A stretch of 64,000 bases of DNA, taken from the NCBI RefSeq assembly GCF_002836735.1, contig NZ_PJAS01000060.1, forward strand, positions 86,677-150,676. The letters run 5' to 3'. The notes under the pieces were generated by a model that saw nothing but the letters and a program-made list of their open reading frames with translations, ran no database searches and was not told where the DNA came from. Positions 30,454 through 40,913 of the stretch are shown here, in pieces. Made by a program: the position numbers and the translations under genes. The DNA comes from Psychrobacter sp. 4Bb. Its GTDB lineage: Bacteria > Pseudomonadota > Gammaproteobacteria > Pseudomonadales > Moraxellaceae. How positions within the stretch are numbered: position 1 is the first letter of the stretch; every line of letters begins with the position of its first letter.

Positions 30454-33330
30454 ATGAATAGTATAACCAAAGAAAAATCTGGCCAAGTACATACTGAACT
30501 GGCTGCCGATAACGCCAACTATATAGAAGCTCTCTACGAGCAATACCTAACAGACCCTGATAGTGTTGATACTGACTGGCAAACGTACTTTGAACAGTAT
30601 AAGTCGCAGAACGATGCTCAGCATAACGCTATCAAAGATCAGTTCTTGCTACTTGCTCGTAATCAAACGGCAAATAAGAGTAGCAGTACTGATACCGACT
30701 CTAGCAGCTCTGCTAACTGTGATCCTAAGCAGATGGGCGTACAGCAACTAATCTCAGCATATCGTCGTCGCGGTCATCGCCGTGCCAAACTTGATCCTTT
30801 AGATTTGCATCCACGTGCAGCAGTAGAAGATTTGACGCTTGCTTATCATAATTTGTCAGAAGCTGATCTCGATACCGTATTCCCAACCAATGATTTAGTT
30901 ATTGGTAAAGATGAAGCGACATTGCGCGAAATCATCGAAATCATGGAACGTGTTTACTGTGGCCACATCGGTGTCGAGTATATGCACGTTACCACCAGTA
31001 CCGAAAAACGCTGGATGGAAGAATACCTAGAAACCAATCTAGGCTATATCAAATTCGACAAAGAAAAACGTTTATCTATTCTTGAGCGCTTAACCGCTGC
31101 TGAAGGTCTAGAAAAATACCTTGCTCGTAAATACACGGGTGTTAAGCGTTTTGGTTTGGAAGGGGGCGAGAGCTTCATTCCTGCTATCAATGAAATCATT
31201 CAACGTGCTGGCGGATATGGCACAAAAGAAATGGTCATTGGTATGGCTCACCGTGGCCGTCTAAACCTATTAGTCAATATTTTGGGTAAAAACCCTGCAG
31301 ACTTGTTTGATGAGTTTGATGGTAAAGTACAGCCAGAAAAAGGCTCAGGTGATGTTAAATACCACAATGGTTTCTCATCTAATGTGATGACACCAGGTGG
31401 CGAAGCGCATTTGGCTTTAGCATTTAACCCATCGCATCTGGAAATTGTCGCGCCAGTATTACAAGGTTCAGTACGTGCCCGTCAAGTACGTCGTAACGAT
31501 CAGCCATTACTAGATAATACTGGTGGTAATTCAGTATTACCTATCGTGATTCATGGTGATGCTGCTTTCGCTGGTCAAGGTGTGGTTCAAGAAACTTTCC
31601 AAATGTCACAGACCCGTGCTTATACCACTGGCGGTACTGTGCATATCGTGATTAACAACCAAGTTGGCTTTACTACTAGCCGTCAAGAAGATGTTCGTTC
31701 AACTGAATATTGTACTGATGTCGCTAAAATGGTTCATGCTCCTATCCTACATGTAAACGGTGATGATCCTGAAGCAGTCGTATTTGCCGCTCAGTTAGCA
31801 TTAGATTATCGCCATAAGTTTGATAAAGACATCATCATTGATTTGTTCTGCTATCGTCGTAATGGCCACAACGAAGCAGATGAGCCATCTGCAACTCAGC
31901 CATTGATGTATGCTGTGATCAAAAAGCTTCCAACTACTCGTACTCTTTATGCGCAGAAGCTTATCGCAGAAGGTATCTTGAATGCCGAAGAAGAAAAGCA
32001 GTACGAAGATGATTATCGTGAGTCGTTAGACCGTGGTGATTATGTTGTTAGCTCATTGGTTCAAGAGCCTAACGAGCAGTTGTTCGTAGATTGGAAACCT
32101 TATCTAGGTCATGACTTGGTTGATGACTGGGATACTAGTGTTGATATCGAAAAGCTCAAAGGTTATGGACGCCGTATGGCCGAAATGCCAGAAGGCTACA
32201 AATTACAACGTCAGGTTCAAAAAGTCGTTGAGCAGCGTCTAGCGATGCAAACTGGCGAAGAGCCTCTTAACTGGGGTGCAGCTGAGACATTGGCTTATGC
32301 ATCATTGGTTGATAACGATGGTGTATTAGTACGTATTACTGGTGAAGATGTTGGCCGTGGTACTTTCTCACATCGTCACAGTGAAATATATAATGTAAAT
32401 GATGGCAGCATGTATGTACCGTTGTCTCATTTGAGCGAAAATCAAGCACGCTTTGCTACTTACAACTCATTGTTGTCAGAAGAAGCGGTACTAGCCTTTG
32501 AATATGGTTATGCGACCACAGTACCGAACGCATTGATCGTTTGGGAAGCACAGTTTGGTGATTTCGTTAACGGTGCTCAGGTTGTGATTGACCAGTTCAT
32601 CTCAAGTGGTGAGACCAAGTGGCAGCGTGTTTGTGGTTTGACAATGTTGTTACCACATGGTTTTGAAGGTCAAGGTCCTGAGCATTCATCTGCACGTCTA
32701 GAGCGTTTCTTACAGCTATGTGCTGAAGACAATATGCAGGTAATTACCCCAACGACTCCTGCGCAAATTTATCATGCATTACGTCGTCAGGCTGTACGTC
32801 CTATTCGTAAGCCACTGATCGTTATGTCACCAAAGAGCTTATTACGTCATAAGCTAGCGACTTCTAACCTAGAAGAGCTTGCTAATGGTAAGTTTGAGAC
32901 GGTATTGCCAGAGATGGACGATCACAACGCAGATAAAGTGACTCGTATGGTTCTGTGTGGTGGTAAGGTTTATTATGATTTGTTAGAGCAGCGCCGTGCA
33001 TTAGGTCTTGATCATGTGGCTATTGTTCGTATTGAGCAATTGTATCCATTGCCAGAGACTCGCTTAATCGCTGAAATCGAGAAGTATAGCAACCTAACTG
33101 AAATTGTATGGACGCAAGAAGAGCCATTGAACCAAGGCGCTTGGTACTATTTGGCACCGCATATGTTCCGTATTGTCGTACCGCATCCAACCAAAGCAAA
33201 AGTCATGGAGCCAGTAGCGCGTCCTCCTAGTGCAGCCCCTGCAACAGGATCACCGAAACTACACGCTCAACAACAGCAAGCACTCATTGCTGGTGGCCTT
33301 GGCATAAGTGTTGATGAATTAGCTCAGTAA
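30454..33330 (+). CDS. sucA: 2-oxoglutarate dehydrogenase E1 component
   Basis: Thiamine-diphosphate-dependent decarboxylase of the oxoglutarate dehydrogenase complex. The 958 residues match the family. The N-terminal NANYIEALYEQYLTDPDSVDTDWQTYF is the E2-binding segment. GMAHRGRLNLLVN, IHGDAAFAGQGVVQETFQMS, the ThDP motif from HVNGDDPEAVVFA to YRRNGHNEADEPS, and GQGPEHSSARLERFLQL mark the three domains. A Ser/Thr-rich linker lies at about residues 73-90. It is first of sucAB and followed 155 bp later by sucB. Confidence 0.98.
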   Translation: MNSITKEKSGQVHTELAADNANYIEALYEQYLTDPDSVDTDWQTYFEQYKSQNDAQHNAIKDQFLLLARNQTANKSSSTDTDSSSSANCDPKQMGVQQLISAYRRRGHRRAKLDPLDLHPRAAVEDLTLAYHNLSEADLDTVFPTNDLVIGKDEATLREIIEIMERVYCGHIGVEYMHVTTSTEKRWMEEYLETNLGYIKFDKEKRLSILERLTAAEGLEKYLARKYTGVKRFGLEGGESFIPAINEIIQRAGGYGTKEMVIGMAHRGRLNLLVNILGKNPADLFDEFDGKVQPEKGSGDVKYHNGFSSNVMTPGGEAHLALAFNPSHLEIVAPVLQGSVRARQVRRNDQPLLDNTGGNSVLPIVIHGDAAFAGQGVVQETFQMSQTRAYTTGGTVHIVINNQVGFTTSRQEDVRSTEYCTDVAKMVHAPILHVNGDDPEAVVFAAQLALDYRHKFDKDIIIDLFCYRRNGHNEADEPSATQPLMYAVIKKLPTTRTLYAQKLIAEGILNAEEEKQYEDDYRESLDRGDYVVSSLVQEPNEQLFVDWKPYLGHDLVDDWDTSVDIEKLKGYGRRMAEMPEGYKLQRQVQKVVEQRLAMQTGEEPLNWGAAETLAYASLVDNDGVLVRITGEDVGRGTFSHRHSEIYNVNDGSMYVPLSHLSENQARFATYNSLLSEEAVLAFEYGYATTVPNALIVWEAQFGDFVNGAQVVIDQFISSGETKWQRVCGLTMLLPHGFEGQGPEHSSARLERFLQLCAEDNMQVITPTTPAQIYHALRRQAVRPIRKPLIVMSPKSLLRHKLATSNLEELANGKFETVLPEMDDHNADKVTRMVLCGGKVYYDLLEQRRALGLDHVAIVRIEQLYPLPETRLIAEIEKYSNLTEIVWTQEEPLNQGAWYYLAPHMFRIVVPHPTKAKVMEPVARPPSAAPATGSPKLHAQQQQALIAGGLGISVDELAQ

Positions 33331-33485
33331 CACCTTGTCTAATCAAAAGATTATAGAAGATAAATGAATCAGGCGATGACAGTCAGTGTTTTTTAATAAA
33401 ATATAAGCAAAGTTATTAAAAGATTACCGGCTGCCTATCACGACTTAATAATAAGTATGAATATCCAAATCTAAGGAGTATATCG

Positions 33486-34733
33486 ATGGCTGACATCAAA
33501 GCCCCCGTTTTTCCAGAATCGGTTGCCGATGGCACAATCGTTGAGTGGCACGTCACTGAAGGTCAACAAGTTAATCGTGATGACCTATTGGCTGAAATTG
33601 AAACTGATAAAGTTGTATTAGAAGTTGTGGCACCTGATGATGGTGTATTGACCAAAATCGTAAAGCAAGTTGACGATACTGTATTGTCTGATGAGCTTAT
33701 CGCTCAGTTTGAAGCCGGTGCAAGTGCTGGTGCTAGCGCAGAAGAAGCACCAGCAGTAGATCCAGACCAACCAGCTGCGCCAGTTCAAGCAAAGCAAGCT
33801 GCTGATGGTGGCGAGCCTGTTCAAGCAACAGATAAGAAAGGCGAAGCTGATCATAAAGATCAAAGCCCAGCAGTTCGTAAAGCAGCAAAAGAGTCAGGCG
33901 TAGATCCTAAAGAAGTTGAAGGTAGTGGCCGCGGTGGTCGTGTAACCAAAACTGATATGGCTAACCCAACATTGAAATCAGACAGCAGCATCAAGTCTGA
34001 CAGTGGTCGTCCTGTTGCTGAATCAATGGGTGAGCGTACTGAAAAACGTGTTCCAATGACTCGTCTTCGTAAGCGTGTTGCTGAGCGTCTATTATCAGCA
34101 TCACAAGATACAGCGATGTTGACGACGTTTAACGAAGTGAACATGAAGCCCTTGATGGACATGCGCGCTAAGTACAAAGAGAAGTTTGAAAAACGTCATG
34201 GCGTGCGTTTAGGCTTTATGTCGTTATTCGTAAAAGCAGCGACAGAAGCACTAAAACGCTTCCCAGCAGTAAATGCTTCACTAGATGGTGATGATATTGT
34301 TTATCATGGCTTCTATGATATCGGTGTAGCAGTATCTTCAGATCGTGGCTTGGTTGTTCCAGTATTACGTGATACTGATCGCATGAGTATGGCTGACGTT
34401 GAAAGCACAATCCGTGAGTTTGGCGGTAAAGCACAGCAAGGTAAGCTTGGTCTAGAAGACATGACTGGCGGTACGTTCACTATCTCTAACGGTGGTGTAT
34501 TTGGTTCATTGATGTCAACACCTATTCTGAACCCACCACAAACTGCTATCCTAGGTATGCACGCTATCAATGACCGCCCAATGGCTGTCGATGGCAAAGT
34601 TGAAATCTTACCAATGATGTACTTAGCATTATCTTATGACCATCGTATGATCGATGGTAAAGAAGCCGTACAGTTCTTGGTAACTATCAAAGAGTTGGTC
34701 GAAGACCCTGCAATGCTACTACTAGACCTGTAA
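33486..34733 (+). CDS. sucB: Dihydrolipoyllysine-residue succinyltransferase (E2 of the oxoglutarate complex)
   Basis: Core acyltransferase of the complex. The lipoyl domain spans 1-75 with lipoylated Lys42 in [10 protein letters not shown]. An Ala/Pro/Gln-rich linker follows, then the E1/E3-binding domain at about 125-160 ([31 protein letters not shown], two helices). The catalytic domain ends with [15 protein letters not shown], containing the His and Asp of the active site. AAGGAG before the ATG is a strong ribosome binding site. A terminator follows directly. Confidence 0.98.
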   Translation: MADIKAPVFPESVADGTIVEWHVTEGQQVNRDDLLAEIETDKVVLEVVAPDDGVLTKIVKQVDDTVLSDELIAQFEAGASAGASAEEAPAVDPDQPAAPVQAKQAADGGEPVQATDKKGEADHKDQSPAVRKAAKESGVDPKEVEGSGRGGRVTKTDMANPTLKSDSSIKSDSGRPVAESMGERTEKRVPMTRLRKRVAERLLSASQDTAMLTTFNEVNMKPLMDMRAKYKEKFEKRHGVRLGFMSLFVKAATEALKRFPAVNASLDGDDIVYHGFYDIGVAVSSDRGLVVPVLRDTDRMSMADVESTIREFGGKAQQGKLGLEDMTGGTFTISNGGVFGSLMSTPILNPPQTAILGMHAINDRPMAVDGKVEILPMMYLALSYDHRMIDGKEAVQFLVTIKELVEDPAMLLLDL

Positions 34734-34739
34734 GCTTTC

Positions 34740-34774
34740 AAGCTTGTATTGGCAACCGCTGATACAAGCTTTTT
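34740..34774 (+). terminator. Terminator between sucB and lpd
   Basis: AAGCTTGTAT and ATACAAGCTT form a perfect 10-bp stem with a 12-nt loop, followed by five Ts. It lies 7 bp after the sucB stop, so sucAB and lpd-sucCD may be separate or only partly coupled units. Confidence 0.75.
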
Positions 34775-34987
34775 AACTTTGGTATAGATAATGATTTTTA
34801 TGAATCAGCGATCGCTTGATGCGCTGATAACTGTATTTAAATGAATTTAATAATGGTGATTTGCTATTGATAAGTGAGTCTATCTCATTGATATAGTGTA
34901 TTAACTGTTCAGTGTAGATAACGCTGATCTATCAGCGAGATAACAACCAGTTTAAATGACACATACAATTAAAAATAGGAACGTACT

Positions 34988-36442
34988 ATGAAAGACAATT
35001 ATGATTTAGTCGTCATCGGCGGCGGTCCTGGTGGTTACGAAGCAGCTATTCGTGCAGGCCAGCTCGGTATGAGTGTTGCTTGTATCGAAAAGCGTGTTTA
35101 TAAAGGCGAGCCAGCACTTGGCGGTACTTGCTTAAACGTTGGTTGTATCCCATCAAAAGCCCTACTTGACAGCTCACATCGTTACGAAGCTACTAAGCAT
35201 GACCTTGACGAGCACGGTATCAGTACTGGTGACGTTGCTATCAATATCGAAAAAATGATAGAGCGTAAAGAAGGCATTGTTAAGCAGTTGACTGGCGGTG
35301 TTGCAGCGTTGCTAAAAGGCAATGGTGTTGACTGGCTACAAGGCTGGGGTACTTTAGTTGATGGTACGGGCACTGACAAAAAAGTCAAATTTACTGCTCT
35401 AGAAGACGAAAGCGAAACGACGATCACTGCTAAGAATGTTATTCTTGCGGCAGGTTCTGTGCCTATCGAAATTCCTGTTGCCAAAACTGACGGTGACCGT
35501 ATTGTTGATTCAACTGGCGCACTTGATTTCACTGAAGTACCTAAGCGTCTAGGCGTTATTGGTGCTGGTGTTATCGGTCTTGAGCTTGGTTCAGTATGGC
35601 GTCGTCTAGGTGCAGAAGTAGTCGTATATGAAGCACTTCCTAGTTTCTTAGCTGCTGCTGACAAAGACATCTCAAAAGAAGCTGGCAAAATGCTGAAGAA
35701 GCAAGGTCTTGATATCCGTGTCGATACCAAAGTAACCAATGCTGAAGTTCAAGGTGACCAAGTTGTCGTCACTAGCGAAAGCAAAGGTGAGTCGAGCGAG
35801 GAGAGCTTTGATAAGCTAATCGTTTGTGTTGGTCGTCGCGCTTATTCTGAAAAACTGCTTGGCGATGATAGTGGCATCACGTTGACTGAACGTGGCCTTA
35901 TCGATGTCAATGACCAGTGTAAAACCAACCTTGATGGCGTTTATGCTATCGGTGATTTGGTCCGTGGTCCTATGCTTGCGCATAAAGCTATGGAAGAAGG
36001 CATGATGGCTGTTGAGCGTATTCATGGCGAAAAACCTCAAGTTAACTATGACACTATCATCAATGTCATTTATACTCACCCAGAAATCGCATGGGTAGGT
36101 TTGACTGAGCAAGAAGCTGAAGAAGCTGGCTATGAAGTTAAAACAGGTTCTTTCAACTTAGCTGCTAACGGTCGTGCATTAGCGCAAAGTGAAGCGCAAG
36201 GTTCTGTAAAAGTAGTTGCTGATGCGAAAACAGATCGTCTATTAGGTATGCATGCGATCTCTGCTGGTGCTGGTGATATCGTCCATCAAGGTATGATCGC
36301 GATGGAGTTTGTTTCTAGTATCGAAGACTTGCAGTTGATGACATTTGCTCATCCAACTATTTCAGAAGCAGTGCATGAAGCTGCTCTATCTGCAGATGGC
36401 CGTGCTATTCACGCTATCCAACGCAAAAAGCGTAAGAAATAA
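34988..36442 (+). CDS. lpd: Dihydrolipoyl dehydrogenase (E3)
   Basis: Flavoprotein that reoxidises the lipoyl groups of 2-oxoacid dehydrogenase complexes and passes electrons to NAD+. FAD fold [10 protein letters not shown] (11-20), redox-active Cys48 and Cys53 in [16 protein letters not shown] fold [26 protein letters not shown] contact [21 protein letters not shown], and C-terminal HAHPT-type dyad seen as [15 protein letters not shown]. The 484 residues match the family. ATAGGAACGT precedes the ATG. It lies in the suc block, as in other Pseudomonadales. Confidence 0.97.
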   Translation: MKDNYDLVVIGGGPGGYEAAIRAGQLGMSVACIEKRVYKGEPALGGTCLNVGCIPSKALLDSSHRYEATKHDLDEHGISTGDVAINIEKMIERKEGIVKQLTGGVAALLKGNGVDWLQGWGTLVDGTGTDKKVKFTALEDESETTITAKNVILAAGSVPIEIPVAKTDGDRIVDSTGALDFTEVPKRLGVIGAGVIGLELGSVWRRLGAEVVVYEALPSFLAAADKDISKEAGKMLKKQGLDIRVDTKVTNAEVQGDQVVVTSESKGESSEESFDKLIVCVGRRAYSEKLLGDDSGITLTERGLIDVNDQCKTNLDGVYAIGDLVRGPMLAHKAMEEGMMAVERIHGEKPQVNYDTIINVIYTHPEIAWVGLTEQEAEEAGYEVKTGSFNLAANGRALAQSEAQGSVKVVADAKTDRLLGMHAISAGAGDIVHQGMIAMEFVSSIEDLQLMTFAHPTISEAVHEAALSADGRAIHAIQRKKRKK

Positions 36443-36478
36443 GTAGTTGCTCGTTTAGTTATTATCGATTTACAACCT

Positions 36479-36513
36479 GATTGGGGTATCGCTATTTTGG
36501 TGATGCCGCAATC
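36479..36513 (+). other. Hairpin between lpd and sucC
   Basis: GATTGGGGTATC pairs with GATGCCGCAATC (one mismatch, one G-U) around an 11-nt loop. There is no T run, so it is more likely an RNA processing or stability element than a terminator. Confidence 0.45.
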
Positions 36514-36600
36514 ATGAGTGCGTCAGACGTATGATTAATATGTATATGTGCGCACTTGATTTCACTTTTTATTAATTGTAAAAAATAAAGGATACAATCA

Positions 36601-37767
36601 ATGAATTTACATGAGTATCAAGCAAAAGAGCTATTAAAAAGCTACGGTTTGCCAATTCAAGAAGGCATCATCGCTCATAACGGCGAAGAAGCTGCTGCAG
36701 CTTTTGATAAAACCCCAACGGATATTGCGGTAATTAAAGCGCAAGTACATGCTGGTGGTCGCGGTAAAGCTGGTGGTGTAAAGCTAGTTAAAACTCGTGA
36801 AGAAGCTAAGCAAGTTGCTGAAGAGCTGATCGGTACTAACCTAGTAACGTTCCAAACTGATGCTGATGGCCAGCCAGTAAACTTCGTATTGGTTGCAGAA
36901 GATATGTATCCAGTACAAACTGAGCTATATCTTGGCGCAGTCGTTGATCGTGCAACTCGTCGTGTAACTTTCATGGCATCTACCGAAGGTGGTGTAGATA
37001 TCGAAGAAGTAGCACACAGCACTCCAGAAAAAATCTTCAAAGTAAATGTTGATCCTTTAGTTGGTTTAATGCCTTTCCAAGCGCGCGACGTTGCGTTCAA
37101 ACTTGGTCTAGAAGGCAAGCAAATCAATCAATTCGTTAAATTGATGACTGGCGCTTATAAGGCATTCGTTGAAAACGACTTTGCTCTAATGGAAATCAAC
37201 CCATTAGCTGTTCGTGAAAATGGCGAAATCGTTTGTGTTGATGGCAAAATCGGTATCGACTCAAACGCACTATATCGTTTGCCAAAAATCGCAGCGCTAC
37301 AAGACAAGACTCAAGAAAATGAGCGTGAGCTTAAAGCTGCTGAATTTGACCTAAACTATGTTGCTCTAGAAGGTAACATCGGTTGTATGGTTAACGGTGC
37401 TGGTCTTGCAATGGCGACCATGGACATCATCAAATTGTATGGCGGCAAGCCTGCTAACTTCTTGGACGTTGGCGGCGGTGCAACTAAAGATCGCGTTGTT
37501 GAAGCGTTCAAAATCATCCTAGAAGACAGCAGTGTTGAAGGCGTTCTAATCAACATCTTCGGCGGTATCGTACGTTGTGACATGATTGCAGAAGCTATTA
37601 TCGCTGCTATCAAAGAAGTTGACGTACAAGTACCAGTTGTTGTTCGTTTAGAAGGTAACAACGCTGAGCTAGGCGCACAAATCCTAGAAGAGTCTGGTCT
37701 GAAATTGATTTCAGCTCAAGGTTTATCTGACGCGGCTCAAAAAATTGTCGATGCTGTTAAAGCGTAA
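36601..37767 (+). CDS. sucC: Succinate-CoA ligase (ADP-forming) beta subunit
   Basis: With SucD makes succinate and ATP (or GTP) from succinyl-CoA. The 388 residues fit the family. [18 protein letters not shown] opens an ATP-grasp fold, [16 protein letters not shown] binds nucleotide, [21 protein letters not shown] binds magnesium, and [19 protein letters not shown] lies in the ligase domain. AAAGGA lies about 8 nt before the ATG. sucD follows after a 149-bp structured spacer. Confidence 0.98.
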   Translation: MNLHEYQAKELLKSYGLPIQEGIIAHNGEEAAAAFDKTPTDIAVIKAQVHAGGRGKAGGVKLVKTREEAKQVAEELIGTNLVTFQTDADGQPVNFVLVAEDMYPVQTELYLGAVVDRATRRVTFMASTEGGVDIEEVAHSTPEKIFKVNVDPLVGLMPFQARDVAFKLGLEGKQINQFVKLMTGAYKAFVENDFALMEINPLAVRENGEIVCVDGKIGIDSNALYRLPKIAALQDKTQENERELKAAEFDLNYVALEGNIGCMVNGAGLAMATMDIIKLYGGKPANFLDVGGGATKDRVVEAFKIILEDSSVEGVLINIFGGIVRCDMIAEAIIAAIKEVDVQVPVVVRLEGNNAELGAQILEESGLKLISAQGLSDAAQKIVDAVKA

Positions 37768-37823
37768 GTCTTTAAATATAAGTGTTTAGAGATAAATGCT
37801 TAAGCATAGTAGTCAAATCGTAG

Positions 37824-37884
37824 TAGTGGTTTTATAGCAAAGATTGGTTATCAAAATTTGATAATAATAGTTATAAAGACCACT
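37824..37884 (+). other. Structured spacer between sucC and sucD
   Basis: AGTGGTTTTATA (from 37825) pairs with TATAAAGACCACT (to 37884) with one bulge. The loop itself holds the palindrome TTATCAAAATTTGATAA. No T run follows, so a role in mRNA stability or processing is more likely than termination (inference). Confidence 0.45.
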
Positions 37885-37916
37885 GTTACAAGACAACCGA
37901 ATACAAGGAAAATATA

Positions 37917-38792
37917 ATGAGTGTATTAATCGATAAAGATACCAAAGTATTGGTACAAGGTTTTACTGGTAAAAATGGTACGTTCCATTCTGAACAAGCC
38001 ATTGAATACGGTACAAAAGTAGTTGGTGGTGTAACGCCAGGTAAAGGCGGTCAAACGCACCTAGGCCTACCAGTATTCAACACCATGGCGGAAGCCATGG
38101 AAGCGACTCAAGCTGACGCTTCTGTTATCTACGTACCAGCACCATTTGTACTAGACTCTATCGTTGAAGCAATCGATGCTGGCGTTAAGTTGATCGTTGT
38201 GATCACTGAAGGCGTACCGACTATCGATATGCTAAAAGCAAAACGCTATCTTGAAGAAGCTGGCGACGTACGTTTGGTTGGTCCTAACTGCCCAGGCGTT
38301 ATTACTCCAGGTCAGTGCAAAATCGGTATCATGCCAGGCCATATCCATCAGCCAGGTAAAGTAGGTATCATCTCACGCTCTGGTACGTTGACTTATGAAG
38401 CCGTAGCTCAGACTACTAAGCTTGGTTTTGGTCAGTCAACTTGTATCGGTATCGGTGGCGATCCTATCCCTGGTATGAACCAAATTGATGCGTTGAAACT
38501 GTTCCAAGAAGATCCACAAACTGAAGCGATCATTCTAATTGGTGAGATCGGTGGTACTGCTGAAGAAGAAGCCGCTGCTTATATCAAAGACCATGTGACT
38601 AAGCCAGTGGTTGGTTATATTGCTGGTGTTACCGCTCCAGAAGGCAAGCGTATGGGTCATGCAGGCGCGATTATCTCTGGTGGTCAAGGTACTGCTGAAG
38701 AGAAATTCAAAGCGTTTGAAGATGCTGGTATCGCGTACACGCGTGACCCATCTAAACTTGGTGATAAGCTAAAAGAAGTTACTGGTTGGTAA
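37917..38792 (+). CDS. sucD: Succinate-CoA ligase (ADP-forming) alpha subunit
   Basis: Carries the transient phosphohistidine of the reaction, His in [20 protein letters not shown]. The CoA-binding Rossmann domain opens with [23 protein letters not shown], and [20 protein letters not shown] is intact. It has 291 residues, the usual length. CAAGGAAAATATA precedes the ATG. This is the last TCA gene of the block and is followed by a terminator. Confidence 0.98.
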   Translation: MSVLIDKDTKVLVQGFTGKNGTFHSEQAIEYGTKVVGGVTPGKGGQTHLGLPVFNTMAEAMEATQADASVIYVPAPFVLDSIVEAIDAGVKLIVVITEGVPTIDMLKAKRYLEEAGDVRLVGPNCPGVITPGQCKIGIMPGHIHQPGKVGIISRSGTLTYEAVAQTTKLGFGQSTCIGIGGDPIPGMNQIDALKLFQEDPQTEAIILIGEIGGTAEEEAAAYIKDHVTKPVVGYIAGVTAPEGKRMGHAGAIISGGQGTAEEKFKAFEDAGIAYTRDPSKLGDKLKEVTGW

Positions 38793-38826
38793 AATAGGCA
38801 TTAGTCTACTAACTACTAAAACTCTA

Positions 38827-38855
38827 TTGAATTACTGCTAAGACACCCCTACAAT
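38827..38855 (+). promoter_or_regulatory. Candidate sigma-70 promoter for galE inside the sucCD terminator
   Basis: TTGAAT (38827-38832) and TACAAT (38850-38855) are separated by exactly 17 bp. TACAAT is also the six-base loop of the terminator hairpin. The predicted start point is near 38862, about 22 nt ahead of the galE ATG. This is an inference from hexamer matches and spacing. Confidence 0.5.
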
Positions 38856-38869
38856 GGGGTGTCTTTTTT
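38841..38869 (+). terminator. Terminator of the suc block
   Basis: AGACACCCC and GGGGTGTCT form a perfect 9-bp stem around the loop TACAAT, followed by a run of Ts. It ends only about 15 bp before galE. Confidence 0.88.
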
Positions 38870-38883
38870 TGCCTGAAAATTTT

Positions 38884-39945
38884 ATGAAAAATAAAATATT
38901 AGTTACTGGCGGTGCTGGATATATCGGTTCCCATACTTGCATAGCATTGCATGAAGCAGGCTATCATGTTGTAGTCTATGATAATTTATCTAATAGTAGC
39001 CGTGAAGCGATCAATCGCGTCTCTATGCTTATTGGACAGACAGTTGATTTTATAGAAGGGGATATACGAGATCCTGAGTTACTCAGAGAGGTCTTTGCTT
39101 CGCATGAATTTTTTGGTGTGATTCACTTTGCTGGGTTAAAAGCAGTTGGGGAGTCAGTAGCAAAGCCATTGCTGTATTATAATAACAATGTCAGCGGCAC
39201 CATAACCTTATTAGAAGTTATGGCAGAATATAATGTGAAGAATTTAGTTTTTTCATCGTCTGCCACTGTCTATGGTGATCCTGAATCCTTACCTATCGAT
39301 GAGAGCTCAAAGCGTTCTTGTACCAATCCTTATGGACAAAGTAAGCTTGCTGTCGAATACATATTAGAAGACTTAGCTGTGTCTGATGGCAGCTGGAACC
39401 TGATTGCTCTTAGATACTTTAATCCAGTAGGCGCGCATCCATCAGGACAGATTGGCGAAGACCCTAATGACATTCCTAACAACTTGATGCCTTATATTTC
39501 TCAAGTAGCCGTCGGCAAACTTGAAAAGCTCAGTATCTTTGGTAATGACTATCCTACTGTCGATGGAACAGGTGTCCGTGACTTTATTCATGTTACTGAT
39601 TTGGCTCAAGGTCATGTGGCTGCATTAAATTATCTAGATAAACAAACCAGACCAAACGAAAGTGGTACGACACAACAATACTCAATAGGCTTTTTACCTA
39701 TTAACTTAGGAACTGGTAAAGGTACTTCTGTCTTGGAATTGGTATCTGCATTTTCTGATGTATCTGGAAAGGTTATTGCTTATCAGTTTACAGATCGTCG
39801 AGCAGGTGATATCGCGAGTTGTTATGCCAGTGCCGATAAAGCGAAAACGTTGTTAGGGTGGCAAGCTGAATTATCGATTACTAATATGTGTCAAGATACA
39901 TGGCGTTGGCAGAGCATGAACCCGAATGGCTACGATGTCTCTTAA
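38884..39945 (+). CDS. galE: UDP-glucose 4-epimerase
   Basis: Interconverts UDP-glucose and UDP-galactose for cell-surface sugars. Extended short-chain dehydrogenase fold: NAD motif TGGAGYIGSHT (about 8-18), catalytic Ser in SSSATVYG, YxxxK in NPYGQSKLAVEYIL, and RYFNPVGAHPSGQIGEDP. The start must be at 38884 because the Rossmann strand begins right after it; the upstream frame runs through the terminator. No good ribosome binding site is visible. It has 353 residues against the usual 338. It opens the galE-galU-pgi block. Confidence 0.93.
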   Translation: MKNKILVTGGAGYIGSHTCIALHEAGYHVVVYDNLSNSSREAINRVSMLIGQTVDFIEGDIRDPELLREVFASHEFFGVIHFAGLKAVGESVAKPLLYYNNNVSGTITLLEVMAEYNVKNLVFSSSATVYGDPESLPIDESSKRSCTNPYGQSKLAVEYILEDLAVSDGSWNLIALRYFNPVGAHPSGQIGEDPNDIPNNLMPYISQVAVGKLEKLSIFGNDYPTVDGTGVRDFIHVTDLAQGHVAALNYLDKQTRPNESGTTQQYSIGFLPINLGTGKGTSVLELVSAFSDVSGKVIAYQFTDRRAGDIASCYASADKAKTLLGWQAELSITNMCQDTWRWQSMNPNGYDVS

Positions 39946-40025
39946 GTCGTATGGCGTTACAGCTGCCTAATAATGCGTTATGATTGACTCATCCTTACCC
40001 ACCTTCTTAATATAGCTAACACACT

Positions 40026-40910
40026 ATGAAAAAAATCACTCACGCCGTTATTCCTGTCGCAGGCTTCGGCACACGTATGCTGCCATTGTCAAAATCTGTG
40101 CCAAAAGAGTTGTTACCGCTAGGCAGTCGCCCTGCTATTCACTACGTGGTTGAAGAGGCTATCGCTGCGGGTATCAAGCATATTGTCTTGGTCGGTCATG
40201 CGCAAAAGAGCGCGATAGAAAACTACTTTGATATCAATGCTGAATTGGATAATCAATTACGTCATAAAGGCAAAGATGAGTTGGCTGATAGCTTAAACTG
40301 GTTGCCAGAAGACGTAACGGTATCGATGATACGCCAAGGTAAAGCGTTAGGTTTGGGACATGCAGTACTTGCTGCTAGGCCAATCATTGGTGAGCATGAC
40401 TTTGCCGTATTACTGCCTGATGTCGTGCTTGATCCATTTACCACTGATATGTCTGCTGATAATTTGGCCTTTATGCTGGATGCCTTTGCTACAGATGGTC
40501 ATTCACAGATATTGGTTGATCAAGTAGCGGATGAAGACGTACATAAGTATGGTATCGCTCAACTAGATGAAAAACTCAGCAATACTAATGAGATTGATGA
40601 AGAAATAAATATTAATGCTAGCTTTAAAGTGGCTGGTTTTGTAGAAAAGCCCAATTTAGCTGATGCTCCTTCAAATCTGGCTGTGGTAGGGCGCTATGTA
40701 TTTAGTAACCATATCTTTGATTACTTAGCCAATACTAAAGCATCTGTCGGTGGTGAGATTCAGCTGACAGATGCGATTGATGCGCTCATTAGTGAATATG
40801 GTGCCCATGTCACAACTATGCGCGGCAATAGCTACGATGCAGGCGATATGCGTTCGTATATGCAGGCATTCATCTATTTTGCTGAGCAGCAACTAGCAGA
40901 TGATGAGTAA
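40026..40910 (+). CDS. galU: UTP-glucose-1-phosphate uridylyltransferase
   Basis: Makes UDP-glucose from UTP and glucose 1-phosphate, the donor for surface polysaccharides. The nucleotidyltransferase signature AVIPVAGFGTRMLPLSKSVPKELLPL is at the N-terminus; IRQGKALGLGHAVLAARP and FVEKP follow. Length 294 is normal. A short Asn/Glu/Ile-rich insert lies near residue 185. The gene ends 3 bp before the pgi start, so the two are co-translated or at least co-transcribed. Confidence 0.95.
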   Translation: MKKITHAVIPVAGFGTRMLPLSKSVPKELLPLGSRPAIHYVVEEAIAAGIKHIVLVGHAQKSAIENYFDINAELDNQLRHKGKDELADSLNWLPEDVTVSMIRQGKALGLGHAVLAARPIIGEHDFAVLLPDVVLDPFTTDMSADNLAFMLDAFATDGHSQILVDQVADEDVHKYGIAQLDEKLSNTNEIDEEININASFKVAGFVEKPNLADAPSNLAVVGRYVFSNHIFDYLANTKASVGGEIQLTDAIDALISEYGAHVTTMRGNSYDAGDMRSYMQAFIYFAEQQLADDE

Positions 40911-40913
40911 CTG

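Noticed and set aside
35182..35739. 185-codon frame opposite lpd
   Set aside because: A shadow of the lpd coding sequence; no start signals, and lpd is unambiguous.
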